From assembly GCA_014529385.2 (NCBI GenBank), contig CM043971.1, forward strand, positions 89,729,840 through 89,793,839: a stretch of DNA of 64,000 nucleotides, read 5' to 3'. The first letter of the stretch is position 1. Every line of letters starts with the position of its first letter. The notes beneath the pieces were generated by a model. That model was not told the origin of the DNA and did not search any database. It saw only the letters and a list, made by a program, of their open reading frames with translations. Below, piece after piece: positions 1-11,006 of the stretch. Source of the DNA: Adiantum capillus-veneris. Lineage: Eukaryota; Streptophyta; Polypodiopsida; Polypodiales; Pteridaceae. The translations under genes and the position numbers were made by a program.

Positions 1-741
1 AAATGAAGACTCACTTTGCTCCCTTCCTTTTTCAATGAGAGTAGATCCTTGTTCTTCTTCTTGTGTGCTCTTAATATTTTTGTCGACATTGCTATTCTTT
101 GTGGACATGCATGCTACATTGATGGCCTACTCTCTTGTCCTTCCAAAAACTTTTCTTTAGATATTTAGGATTTTCTAAAGTGGTATGCCTTTGAGTGGCA
201 AGATCTAGAAATGGTCCTTGGCCTTCCTTTGCCCAATCTCAGCCTAATAAGTGACTATTCGGGAGGTACCACTGTTGTTTTAGGTTTTCTTCTACATCCA
301 TAGTAGTGCAAGTAATGCAAGTAAGTGCAAAACCTCCTCCCAAGCATGGATTTTTCTGTTGCCTTGCTTTTCTCCTCTTAGTCATGACCTTTGTTTGTGA
401 CTCCCTCTGCATGTCTAAGTATAGGGTGTGCCCCATGTCAAAATTAAGAGACCTTAATCCTAAATGATGAGTAATGTATCCTAAAGTAAATACTACGAAT
501 TAGGAAAGAATCTTCCTATGCTATTAAAAGAAGATCTCTAACGCTCTACCTTAATTAAAGTAGCTCACTTGGAATTCCTGATTAATAAACCTAGACAAGG
601 GACTATAAGGTACATTTATATTGAATTTGAAGCAAAATACTAAGCAAGTATGCTAGATACTTTGTTACTAAGTTATTTTAAAGCAAGCAAGCATGAATGC
701 TAAGTTAAAGCAAGCAAGCATGAATGCTAGAAAACACAACC
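1..741. other. Unassigned AT-rich left flank
   Basis: No credible coding frame, RNA gene or LTR terminus is visible. Short open frames here lack any recognisable motif. The block ends where similarity to the right two-thirds of the Copia-A LTR begins. The first ~445 bp expected for that LTR (compare 40503-40948) are missing here, so a deletion or rearrangement joint lies near 735-742. Confidence 0.5.
681..733. repeat. 27-bp tandem duplication
   Basis: Two adjacent copies of a 27-bp unit starting AAGCAAGCAAGCATGAATG lie at 681-707 and 708-733. They sit directly beside the left break of the Copia-A LTR. Confidence 0.8.
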
Positions 742-1728
742 TACCAAGAGATACATCCGTGATATCTTGATGAAGTGTGAAGAGGAAATTTCTCCATATC
801 ATGGAGAATCTACCTATAGAAGGTATCCACGAGTTATGCTCAAGATGAAGAGATACATCTATGTATAGATGTACCACTATACTAGTTGTAGAGAGGAGTG
901 AGACAATACAGAGAGTAGATAGCTGAGAGACATTGTGAGGCATTAGAAAAGCTTGTATAGAGTGTTTTAGCTAGGAAACACACTACTTGTAATTGGGTCT
1001 ATAGACTTAGCATTGGGGTTGGGGATTCGTTTGTCAATGTCTCTCTCAATACTACTACTATGTATCTGGGTGGTTCATATTACGTGCTTTGGTACTTATA
1101 ATACCAAACATTGGTACTTCCAGAGTATCAAATGATGTATTTGATACTATTAGCTCTTTGTTATTGGTACTGTTAAGATTCTATTACATTACCAAGTTTG
1201 GTGGTCTTGTAGCACCAATTTTGGTCTCGAGAGTATCAACATTGTATCCAAGGTAGTTTTCTTATGAATAAAGTTATTCCTCTCATTACACTATTGTCTC
1301 TCTTATACATTTGATTACATATTGGTTCTCCTCTCTCATATATCTTGGCACAAAGATCAAAACACATATTCCTCTACATTTTTCATAGTGAGGACACCTC
1401 AAATTTTTCAAATGTGGGACGATATATGATCCTTGATTTTTGGGTCTCTTTTAAAAATAAGAAAAAATAGATTCCAATGCTTGTTTAATAATGATATGAG
1501 GTTTTAAAATGAAAAGGAAGGTCATTTTCTTGTTCCAATAGTCAGACAGACGTTTGGTTCAATTTTGAAAAAAATACTATTGTTAGCTTTTTTTGGCCTT
1601 TTGTGCTTTTTGATGCCTATGAATAAATTCACCATTTTCTCTCTTATGCATTTGATTACATATTGGTTCTCCTCTCTTATATATCTTGGCACAAAGATCC
1701 ACACACACATTCCTCTATAATTTTCACA
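742..1728 (+). repeat. Copia-A 5' LTR, left-truncated and internally rearranged
   Basis: Positions 742-1387 match 40949-41596 of the 3' LTR. A ~240-bp block follows that matches DNA outside the 3' LTR, and then the last ~100 bp of the LTR appear a second time (1629-1728), ending in CA against the primer site. The LTR therefore has two right ends. The start of the LTR (TGTTAAAG in the 3' copy) is absent. Confidence 0.82.
1388..1628 (+). other. Block inside the 5' LTR matching the 3' flank of Copia-A
   Basis: The segment begins GTGAGGACACCTCAAATTTT and runs through a GATTTTTGGGTCTCTTTTAAAA motif. It matches 41597 to about 41862, the sequence just outside the 3' LTR, with scattered substitutions and a ~30-bp gap. 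It is host or older-repeat DNA carried within the LTR, not LTR sequence itself. Confidence 0.8.
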
Positions 1729-1740
1729 TGGTATCAGAGC
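1729..1740 (+). promoter_or_regulatory. Copia-A primer-binding site
   Basis: TGGTATCAGAGC abuts the LTR end (...TTTTCACA). This is the standard complement of the 3' end of plant initiator Met-tRNA, which primes minus-strand DNA synthesis. Confidence 0.93.
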
Positions 1741-1829
1741 AGGTTCTAGTGCCTAGGCAGAGAGAATTTGGGTAAGGTTGAGTGAGTGTTAAAAAACCCA
1801 TTTATCACATCAGTTCTTAAAAATTGAAG

Positions 1830-2910
1830 ATGGCACCATGTCTACACAACCCACACTTTTAGGGATCTGAAAAGCTCAATAGCAACAACTATGCAACATG
1901 GAAGGTAAAGATGGAGTCTCTACTCTTATTCCAAGAATGTTGTGATATGATTTTTATGGAGAGACCAAGAGCACAAGATCATACTTAAGAGGAGATGGAG
2001 AAATGGGACAAGAAGGCTATGTTTTTTGTCCACATGATGAAGTTGAGTTTCAATGATGACATTCTTAGCCATCTAATAGATATGACTCACAAGAAGGCTT
2101 GGACATATTGAAGAACATCCATGAGTCCAAGAGCACCTCAAGGCAAGTGGCTTTAAGAGCTGAATTTACAAAGAACAAGAGGAATCAAGGAGAGGATGCT
2201 ACACGCTTCAAGAGGGTGAAGGATATACATCAACAACTAATAAGTATTTGAGACAAGATGTCAGACAATGAACTCTCTACAATCATCATTCATGGATTGA
2301 GAGATGGATATGGAGGCCTCATTCAAGGGCTCATCATCTTAAGAGAGAAGCCATCCCTTGATGAGATGGAACAAATTATTAGAGATGAAGATCAAAGGCA
2401 AGAAACCATGACGACATACATGATGGAGGAAGAGCAACACCTCCAAACAACAATGATAGGGCTCTCTTGACAAGAAGAAGAAGAGAAAAAGTAACCACAC
2501 AAAAAGGAAGAGGAAGACATTTAGCCTAAAAAACAACCAAGATCAACAATCTTATGGAGGTAACTCATTTTCATATAGTAGAGTAAGCCATTCATTTTGA
2601 GGTAGAGCAAGAGGAAGAGGTAGAGGTAGAGGTAACTACAATTCCATACAATAATTTAAATGCTCATGGTATGGGCATCTTGCTAAGGATTGCAGGAGAA
2701 ACCAGGCTCATTGGAAGGGAAAATCAGCAAATTACATGGATAAAGAAGATGGAGAAGGAGATGTACATTGCTTCCAAGAGGCTACATTGTTGCTATCTTT
2801 GGAAGAGATGACAACCCATAGTGAAGAAGAACCATGGTGGATAGATAGTGGAGCAAGCTCCCACATGGCCTCACATGCTAAATACTTTTCTAACTTAGAT
2901 GATACCTAGA
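1830..2910 (+). pseudogene. gag: Copia-A gag and protease start (broken)
   Basis: The first ATG after the primer site opens a gag-like frame with a motif of the NNYATWKVKM type (the UBN2/retrotran-gag family of copia). Stops appear early (around codon 11 and after) and a frameshift lies near 2100. A clear gag fragment runs at 2258-2470. A degraded zinc knuckle reads CSWYGHLAKDC near 2660. The protease start WWIDSGASSHMASHAK, with intact DSGA, lies near 2840. The frame is cut by the giant Ty3 insertion after the residues NLDDT; the rest resumes at 37488. In a live element the protein would form the cytoplasmic particle. It cannot be made from this copy. Confidence 0.85.
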
Positions 2911-2915
2911 AGGGA

Positions 2916-3852
2916 TGTTAGAAGCTGGACACACCCCACTACATCTAACTACTTGGCGGACAATTATTTTTGTAATTATTCATTCATTGAGGAAAACCCG
3001 ATTTTTCACCTTGTAAATATTGGGACTTACAGAAGTTTCGAGATTGTATCCCAGTTTTGATAGTTAGATTGACTAGATGGTTGATTTTGGAACTTTAGGG
3101 TTTGAGAAGTTGTAAGGTATATATACCACTTTTTGGCCTTAATGAAAAAACCTTTTGTCATTTTAAAAACAAGTTTGAAGTCTGTGAGTGAGCGTACTGT
3201 GTACGAGAGAGAGAGAGTGTGAGCTTCATCTTGACGCTACGTGTGCTACGGTGGTCGGAATCGAGTGCGGAGAAGTGCAACGTGTTGCCTCCGACTAGAG
3301 CTACGCGCCGATACCAACATTGCGCGCGTGCGGTTTGGCTTTGGGAGCTCCTTCTACGAGCTTCATCGGTTGTTTGGGTGAGCATACGTTATCTGATTTT
3401 GTATTGCAGCATATCCACGCGTTCACATTGAGTAGAAATACACATTAGGCACTTCAGATTTCGGAAACGAAGACCTGCAGATTTCAGCCAGACATCCTAC
3501 GTGTTTCTGCAACGGGTGTTTTGGGTCGTGATTTTGGTTCATAGACCTTAGGGAGAGCGGCCTATAGGTATTAGTAGGGTCTCCTTCAAGTTCTATGGTG
3601 TTTCGAAAGTGTTTGATGGGTTTTCGGCTCTAGCAAGCGTTGTAGGAAGTTTCCTCTTTTGTACTCTTGAAGGCTGTGACTTAGACAATTGGTAGAGACC
3701 TCTGTAGGAATTATTTAGGAGTCGATCGAGTGTAGGTTGACACCTTATGCTTGCTTCCACGCGCCTGCGGGTCGAGCTTCGTCCTTAGCTGACATTACTT
3801 GTTAGGTGAGTTCTCGCTGTGCTGACGTCCGTTGCGGCGTATCCGTCCAACA
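2916..3852 (+). repeat. Giant Ty3 5' LTR (937 bp)
   Basis: TG...CA ends; matches 36856-37482 except that positions 2940-3249 are missing from the 3' copy. It contains a TATA box at 3118-3125 and, at 3490-3504, half of the palindrome described in the leader (CAGACATCCTACGTG). Confidence 0.93.
3118..3125 (+). promoter_or_regulatory. TATA box of the giant Ty3 5' LTR
   Basis: TATATATA lies in GGTATATATACC, about 730 bp before the LTR end. It falls within the 310-bp segment deleted from the 3' LTR, so only the 5' LTR keeps it. Confidence 0.6.
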
Positions 3853-3870
3853 TTGGCGCCGCTGCCAAGG
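3853..3870 (+). promoter_or_regulatory. Giant Ty3 primer-binding site
   Basis: TTGGCGCCGCTGCCAAGG lies directly after the LTR end. The TTGGCGCCxxTGCC form is common as a primer site in plant Athila/Tat-type Ty3 elements. I did not assign the tRNA. Confidence 0.75.
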
Positions 3871-5680
3871 ACGAAAACCTTAGGTAGGTGACCGAGACTT
3901 ATCCTTTAGGATTGGATTTTTGGCTTGCCAAGAGTCTCGCTTTACATTTAGATAGGATCAGAGGGTGGAGGACTCTCTAGGTCTTAGAGGGAGTCTAGGA
4001 AGCATGTGTTTGGCCTAGATCCTTCGACTTAGGTAGAGGAGGTAGACTTAGGTAGTTTTAGGTAGTAGTTGAGTTCTAGAGTAGGAGTTGGAGTGGTGGA
4101 AGCGGTGAGAGGAGAGCTTGAGAGTCCGGAGAGACCAAAAAGCAACCAAAAACACCATTATCACCATTTCTTCATGACAGGTAGGAGTAGAGTAAGTAGG
4201 ACATCATGATTCAGATCTAGAGCATTTCATGTATGTACACTTGCTTGGTAGAATCATTACAAGTTTGTAAAAGACGCAAAAGTGTGGTTGAAAGCCTAAT
4301 TGAAGTCCAAAAGTTACTGTGAGTGTTTCTAATAGATCTACAGAGCATCAGGAGCATTCTTGTCAGAAAAGACTTTAATTTTAAGCCAATAGACATCCTA
4401 CGTGTAGGATGTCTACAGGCCAATCTGGGAGGAATTTTGGGATTTTGAGTTGACCAGTGTGTTCAGAAGGTAGGGTTTACCCTAATTTCAACTGGAAAGT
4501 GGAAATTTGGCCATATCTTGACATGATAACTCCAGATAGACTGAAATTGCTAGACATCCTACTCAAATAGTGCCAAAACATTAACTTGAGACCAAAACCA
4601 TAAGATGGTTGCATGAGTATGTCTTGCATGATATATTGAGTGACTGAAAGGGGTTTCACCTCATTTGGGTAAGAAAATTGGGTTCAAAGTGGACTTTAGC
4701 ACTTTTGACTGAAAAAGCAAAAATAGCTGAAGTTTGGGACTTTTGACATCCAAATCAAAATCTAAGCATACCACTGGGATACTGACATCAAGGGGAAGCT
4801 GTGGGACAAATCTGGGGTTAAACAGGCCAAAAAGACATCCTACGCATAGGATGTCTTATGAGTGATTTGGGACTGCAAACTGAATTCTGAGTATACCAAA
4901 GTGATCAGCAACTCAAGGGGAGCTTGAGTCTTGGGTTTAAAGCCATTCTGAAGAAAAAGACATCCTACGCGTAGGATGTCTAATGCAAGAAAATGAAGCT
5001 AGAATTTGACTTTGAGCATTGTAAGGTGTTATATAGCCTAAGGCAAGCCTCCTAGTCCATTTTGGTCCAATTTGGAGTTGATTAGACTGATCAATACCAT
5101 CAACAGGCTGTCTGAACAGATTTCTGACTCATTGACTAGCTAATAGGTGTCCAAATCAAAAAGTAAAAGCAGCTGTAAGCTCAGCACAACAAGGGGAAAC
5201 AACAGTGCAAAAATCCAGGCAAAACACAGTAGGAGACATCCTACGCGTAGGATGTCTATTGGGGCATATTGCAGAGAAAATTTGACCTGGCTTAGACAGT
5301 GAGGTTCCATTTGGCTTAAGGGTTCCAGAACTTCTTTCAGAAGTGAATTTGGACCTTGTTTGCTCATTTGACGAAGCAAGGACTGAATTCAGACTTTTTT
5401 CGCGTAAATTGGCCAACATCAGAGGGAAGTACTGTTTCAGATTAGCAAACCTAATCCGGAACATCAGCAATGTATAAAATACAGTAGTGGTTGAGATTAA
5501 CTCTCCAGTTATACCAATCATTATTAAGATAACCTCTAGCCGATAAATGATTTGATTCAATTGCCGAAATTAAAACTCTTGTGTACAGGTATATTCAACA
5601 ACAAAGCAAGAAGTTGTGCAGAAACTGACCCATTGCCAGGTGAGTGGTTGAATTTGTGATAAATTGCATTGATAAGTTTG
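3871..5680 (+). other. Giant Ty3 untranslated leader with palindrome repeats
   Basis: This ~1.8-kb leader has no convincing coding frame on either strand. From about 4380 it is built from diverged ~280-bp units, each carrying the same palindrome. Long leaders of this kind usually hold packaging and dimerisation signals; that role here is inference. Confidence 0.7.
4391..5257 (+). repeat. Leader palindrome cluster (four 24-bp dyads plus one half-site)
   Basis: Dyads with core CATCCTACGCGTAGGATG, extended on each side to 24 bp, lie at 4391-4414 (one pair broken), 4833-4856 (one pair broken), 4958-4981 (perfect) and 5234-5257 (perfect). A half-site lies at 4552-4563. Spacing from the half-site to 4833 is 281 bp, and 4958 to 5234 is 276 bp. 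This matches the 283-285 bp period of the second cluster at 32317-33193. Confidence 0.95.
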
Positions 5681-6343
5681 ATGAATTTAAGATCAGGAAG
5701 ATACATTGTTAGAGACCAGAAGGTGGCAGGTGACCAAGGTAGCTTAGTGTCCACCGAAGAGAGTGTAACTCAGGCAAGGCTAGATCCGCTAGCACCGATT
5801 ATTGAGGAAGGTAGTGATACTGACACTTTGTCAGACAAATCTTTCTTCATGATGGGTAGTCAACAGCCAGGAGGTTTCATCTATGATGGACCTATGCGAG
5901 GAGGAAGCACCTCCCAAAATCCTTTGAATGATTCCAAGCTCACGATGATCTTCTTAGAGGGAACAAACTCAAGAGGAGCCCTAGTCTATTCTAACTATCG
6001 AGGCCGCAAGTGCATTTGTATCGAAGAGAGGCCATCACAAAGATTGGAGATAATCCGAGTGTATGATGATGGAGATAGATTTCGAGACGAAAAGGGGAAC
6101 CACTATTTAATAGTTAGCAACCCTGAAGATTACAATAGATATGGAGATAACGTGGCAATTTGGCAAAAGGGAAAATGGTTTCAAAAACTCAAGAACCGCC
6201 ACCAAACATTGATCGGTCCGGAGCTATTTTTATGTATGATAAGAAAACAACCAGGATTCCAACTTATAACAAGAATGTGGGAATCTAAAAACATGAGAGT
6301 GAGGGTATTGTCTCTTACTTTCGCAGCAAAGAACCATACGTAA
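5681..6343 (+). pseudogene. Giant Ty3 pre-gag domain of unknown function
   Basis: The frame starts at the first ATG, giving MNLRSGRYIVRD; the NLRSGR start resembles N-termini of many plant Ty3 gag proteins. About 180 residues follow with no recognised domain. A mixed Tyr/Asp/Gly stretch, RVYDDGDRFRDEKGNHY, sits around residue 130. Near 6223 the sense passes to the next frame, where KKTTRIPTYNKN and then YFRSKEPYVNELSKDKVLY continue to gag, so a frameshift splits this domain from gag. The last ~35 residues in the original frame are therefore probably not native. It precedes gag as in large elements with an extra 5' domain. Function unknown. Confidence 0.6.
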
Positions 6344-8303
6344 ACGAACTAAGCAAAGATAAGGTTCTTTACTTGTTCTCTTATGAAACTGCTATGGGGA
6401 AGGGCATAGTTTTTGTTGATAGATACAGGCAAGAATACCAACGTATTCTCCCAGAGGAAGTAGAAAGAGCAACAGGTCCAGGAGCACTAGCATATGCCCT
6501 TGAGGAAATGCCGAGAGCCGCCCACACCCCAAGCAAGTTAACAAATCCTTTTTTAGATGAGTATGACACCACCTCTCATTCCACCCGACCTCAAGCAGTC
6601 AACAACCAAGACCAACCAGCAAACCAGCCGTCATTGCAGGCATGGCTTCGACAGAGTGCAACAATGGAACCAGACTGAAACCAAGATGATTATAAAGCCT
6701 CACGAGGGCTCAGGGATTTGCAAGAACCACCACACTATTCAAGGTATCAAGCAGAGAGTAAGCCAAAGACACAAGGGTCGACCGAGCCTGGAGGACCACC
6801 CATGGAACGTGTTCGAAGAGAAGAACCACCTCCAGCAAGAACCGTTAGAAATTATGGCTTAGGAGCACCATTGGGAGAGGAACCAGCCTATTATAGAAAG
6901 CCTGAGGAGGTGTATCGACTTGGATGGGGTGATCCAATGATGAGGTTTGTAGACCATCACAGAATTAGACCTTCTCAAGTGCAAAAATGGGTAAACAAGA
7001 AATACACAGGAAACAGAGACCCAAGAGATCATGTAGCAGCCTTTGTGCGTGTAATTAGAGCCGAAGAGGTGTTAGATTTTCCTACCCAATTTGCAGGGTT
7101 TGGACTAACCCTAGAGGATGATGCTGCAACCTGGTTTGACTCTCTGGAGCGTAGAGACTTTGAGTCGATGGAGGAAGTGTTTGACGAGTTTATTGAGGAA
7201 TTCTCTCAAAGGGGAATAGCTCATAATACCGTCTCACAAATCCATAAATTCAAACAAAAAGATGGAGAATCTGTACGGAAGGCAGCCCTAAGACTAAAAA
7301 GATATGTTAAGTTATGTCCTGTTGAAGAACTGCCAGCTCAGTCCAGACTTATGCTGATATTCATCCAAGGACTAAGGAATGCAGAACTCTAGAAAGACTT
7401 ACATATGAAGAGGAGCACGACGTTGAATGAGTTGACCAAGGAGGCTCTGTACCTTGTGGACAATTGTGCGGTCTACAAAGAAGGGGAGTTCAAGGACCTT
7501 GATGACGATTCATCTTCATAGCAAAGTGGGAGCAAGTCTTCCAAGACAACACTGAAAGGCAAAATAGCGGTAAACCAGGAGTAGCTCGTAGATGAAGTGC
7601 TAAAAAAGATCAACTTGTACACCAAACCCCAGGCTAAACAGCCCAAGTGGTGTGCTATTGAACAAAAATGGACAAACCATGGGACCGAGGAATGTTATTA
7701 TAACAAAGGATATGTGAGGGAGAGACCTTACGCTCCCCAAGCTCTAGTAGCTTCCCCTCAAGTTCCACCGATGCCCAGCTATCAAGCAGGCAACTTACCA
7801 GGACCTGTAGGTGTAGAAAGACCACAACCGGTGTTGGGGCAACAACCACCCCTACCAGGTTTATGACCAGTTGGTATAAGATAAACACCAATGGTAACTG
7901 AATAAAAGAAAAGGCTTTGGTGCCTATGTATGCATATTATGAAGATCCCAATGGATATGCGGCAAACCCTGTCTATTATCCACCGGAAGAACCCTCGACA
8001 CCAGAACCATGGACCATGATAGGGAATCAAGGACCACCAACTGCTGCACAGGCTGCAGGAGAAGGAAGATATAGCTTAGATAAACGAACACTGTTGTTCA
8101 TAGCCAATGGAGGCATGGGCGGACAGAAACAGGCTTACCAGCAAAGAGAGGCTCAAGGAGCACCTCAACAACCCAAGGGACCCTCTTAGAAGTGTGGCGG
8201 AGACCATTGGCTGAGAGACTGTCCTCATGATGAAATCATTAGAGTCAATGCGTATTGTCCAGAATGTGGAATTACTCATTTGATTCCCGATTGCCCTAAA
8301 AAC
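6223..8303 (+). pseudogene. gag: Giant Ty3 gag (capsid and zinc knuckles), broken
   Basis: Capsid-type sequence (Retrotrans_gag family) runs from about 6900 to 7390, with DPRDHVAAFVRVIRAEEV, DDAATWFDSLERRDFESMEE and SVRKAALRLKRYVKLCP. In a live element it forms the particle shell. Stops occur near 6274, 6676, 7390, 7519, 7582 and 7863, and a frameshift lies near 7900. A Pro/Gln-rich linker follows. Two zinc-knuckle regions come next: KCGGDHWLRDCP, with its first Cys replaced by Ser beside a TAG, and CPECGITHLIPDCP, which is intact. Copia-B cuts the frame right after PDCPKN, and the same frame resumes without loss at 23331. Confidence 0.87.
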
Positions 8304-8381
8304 TGTTGGGGTATAGGCGTCTGTGCCTTGCACGGCCGCCTAGAGTCTGGGCGCCCACTGACTTGTATACCTTATACATAG
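8304..8381 (+). repeat. Copia-B 5' LTR, first part (78 bp)
   Basis: Matches 23138-23215 with two substitutions and no indels. Tat-1 is inserted immediately after ...TTATACATAG; the LTR continues at 19518. Confidence 0.95.
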
Positions 8382-8553
8382 TGAGGCGGTCTGGGACGGG
8401 CAACAAGAAGAGTGGCCTCCAAGCACTCTTCTAGGCTCCCATGCTGCTCAATTGGGTTGGGGTTGGAAAAAACAACAAACACACACACAAACCCGCAACC
8501 TAACCCTACACAAATTTGGGACACCACCTAGTTTTGGATGCGAACTAGGACGC

Positions 8554-8613
<60 letters not shown>

Positions 8614-10978
8614 TGCTCAGGCTGCTTTGAAACGTATCGGTAATGATCAAGCAAACACAACTATATATTTAAGAAAGAGAGAGAAAGGGGGAGGGGGTGC
8701 TTGTTGCATTAATACCTTCTTACAAATCTGTCATGACAAATCAAAGTGAGATTAGTATTTGTTCAACATAGCTTGCGTAAATTTCACCACAACACATCAC
8801 AAGAAAAGCCACCCCAATCACTGTCTTAAGGCCAGGGGAGTCCTCTCCACCCTGTCGCCCTCTTACAGTATGTGGGATTTATGGCTAGATTGATGACAAC
8901 ACCAGAGACAAGCTATCAAGAACTTAACAAAAAACACCAAGACACTTACGCATCATTGTTGTCCATTACTTCACGTTGGAAGGGAGACAAAGTATCCAAG
9001 CTTAGTCCAAATCCACCCTCCTTGATTCAGCAAATGTTGGGCTTACACTAGTAGGAGAAATGATAGATTTCCTACTCTCAATTGAATGATCACTCTCTCT
9101 CTTACAATGGCATAGAGTTCCCTTGCTAATCCCCTATTACAACACATGCACATGCATAAAACAATGAGCTTCCACTCAAGAGCTCCTTCTAGAGAGGTTG
9201 AGCTTGGCTTCTCAAGCTATAGCATAGTGCTCTTGCTTATGGATCCCCCTTTTTGTGCTAGCTACACCCTCCTTTTATAGCAATTTTGAAGGCTAGGGTT
9301 ACTCCTCTAACCATGGTTGGGTTAGATTTTCAGCAATTTATCTAATTTCTTTTGCTTGGAATTATCAAGAAGTTGGTGGGGAAAGAGAGAGGAGAGAAAT
9401 GGAGGTGATAGGACTTTTCATAGTGGGTTAGTGTTAGTAGAGTTAGTATTAATTTACAAATGGAATTGGATATTTACAATGGGAGTATCCATGTAGGATA
9501 CAAATAAGGAAGAAAAACTCTTAAGAGGTAAGAAAAGGTGGATTTCGTACAAGGTTGATGCTCCAAGTGTCTTGAGTAGGGCCAATTTTGACGCTTGTTG
9601 ACGGTCCACTAGCTTTGACGGTACATTTTTTCTCCACTCTTGACCTTCCTTGAGAGACAAGGTAATTGAAGCTGAGTAATCAACCACCATGATGCTGAAA
9701 AGAGGCTGAATTTTGTGGTTTTTTTGATAGATATGGGTAATTTGGAGGAGGAAAAATGAGACTAGGTGGTCAATTTTGGAATGGAATTGTGTGTGGGAGG
9801 TATGAGTTCACCATGGTTTCTCTTATTCTTCAAGGTTGAGGAGAAGGTGAGTAGGGTGCAGAGAGGAGTGGTGAGAGAGGTGGGGATGATGAGTGGAGAA
9901 GTGTGTGTGAAAGAGGAAAATGATAAAGTGGAAGAGAGAGTGTGGCTGCATAGCACGGAAAAACTGGGGTCCACTAATAAAATCATAGCTCACAGCTCGT
10001 AGCTCAAAAAAATATGAAAAAATTTGAGGCAAAAGTTCAGTCCACAAGCTACAACTTTTGTTTGTATCACCTTCTCAAATTCGGAGAGCAAGTGAACTTT
10101 AAAAATTCAGCAAAATCGATCGTTTTTTTCCACTGCACAAGGTCCTTGTGGGGTCCTTCTTTGGATGATTCTTTTGAATACCTCCAAGAGTGAGCCCTCC
10201 ATAGTGCATGTATGCATGCCACCTACCCTTGAACTTATTTGGTAGGTCTATAATTGAAGATATTGTTGAGATCATGATATAAGTGAATAGTGTAACTAAG
10301 AAAATCAAATATTGAGGGGTCTAAAAAATATGTACATGTCAAATATAAATAATATAAGTGAAAAAAATATACAGGGGTCAAAAGAAATCTCTCTCATTAT
10401 GAGGCTACCATAAAAAGATAAATATTTTTGGTGTTCTAATTTTTTAGAAAAAAAACAAAATAGATGTAGGAAGGGAAAAATCACAATAGTGAAAAAATAT
10501 ACACATAAATAAAACTAGTTTTTTTGGATTTTTGTTGGGGTGGAGTTACACCAAATATAAGAGAAGCTTACATGAAAATATTTCTATATGAAATAAAGAG
10601 TATGAAAAATGGTAAGAAAAATTGTGGTAATGGTGAGGCAATGTACAGAGCATAAATAACACACACATAGGTAAAAATATTTAAATAAATACCAAAATAA
10701 TTATGAAAAAATCTTCTATTTAGGCCCTATATACAAAGAAATATTTACATACGAAGAGGCCATAATATACTTTTATTTTTTATTTTTTTTATTTTTTTTG
10801 GCTCAACTAGCCTAGTGACTAGCTAGCTGAGGGTTTTTAAGAAGATATGGGAAAAGCCCCCTAACTCACACACGCCTATGTACAGTGAAATGGTAGGGAT
10901 AGCCATAGCGTTTGGGTGAATTTGGTAGGGTGGAGTAACTTACTATGGCAATTATGGAGAGCCGAAAAACGGCTATCA
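8382..10978 (-). repeat. Tat-1 3' LTR (left end in the window, 2597 bp)
   Basis: On the coding strand it reads TGATAGCCG...CCGCCTCA. It holds a (GA)n run at 8556-8610 and no coding frame supported by its sister LTR. Short open frames at 9454-10308 recur in both LTRs only because the LTRs are duplicates. Confidence 0.94.
8556..8610. repeat. (GA)n microsatellite in the Tat-1 LTR
   Basis: An uninterrupted GA dinucleotide run of about 55 bp. The sister LTR has ~76 bp at 17046-17121, so the array changed length after insertion. Confidence 0.97.
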
Positions 10979-10996
10979 TTAGCCCTCCCCCAAGAT
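10979..10996 (-). promoter_or_regulatory. Tat-1 polypurine tract
   Basis: The coding strand reads CTTGGGGGAGGGCTAA directly before the 3' LTR (TGATAGCC). This is the plus-strand priming site. Tat-2 has the matching GGGGGAGGGCTAATA at 59669-59683. Confidence 0.85.
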
Positions 10997-11006
10997 GATG
11001 GTATAT

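Noticed and set aside
4391-5257. Reading the 24-bp palindromes as transcription terminators or as a CRISPR array
   Set aside because: There is no U-tract after the hairpins, and the spacing of ~280 bp with related spacer DNA is wrong for CRISPR. The context is a eukaryotic retroelement leader.
5669-5680. A TTG start for the pre-gag frame of the giant Ty3
   Set aside because: Nuclear plant genes start at ATG. The ATG at 5681 gives NLRSGR, typical of Ty3 gag-side starts. The same reasoning moved the starts at 53616 (to 53634) and 63161 (to 63137).
9454-10308. Several open frames inside the Tat-1 LTR, repeated at 18288-18834
   Set aside because: They recur only because the two LTRs are copies of each other. 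They overlap on both strands and lack motifs, start context and independent conservation.
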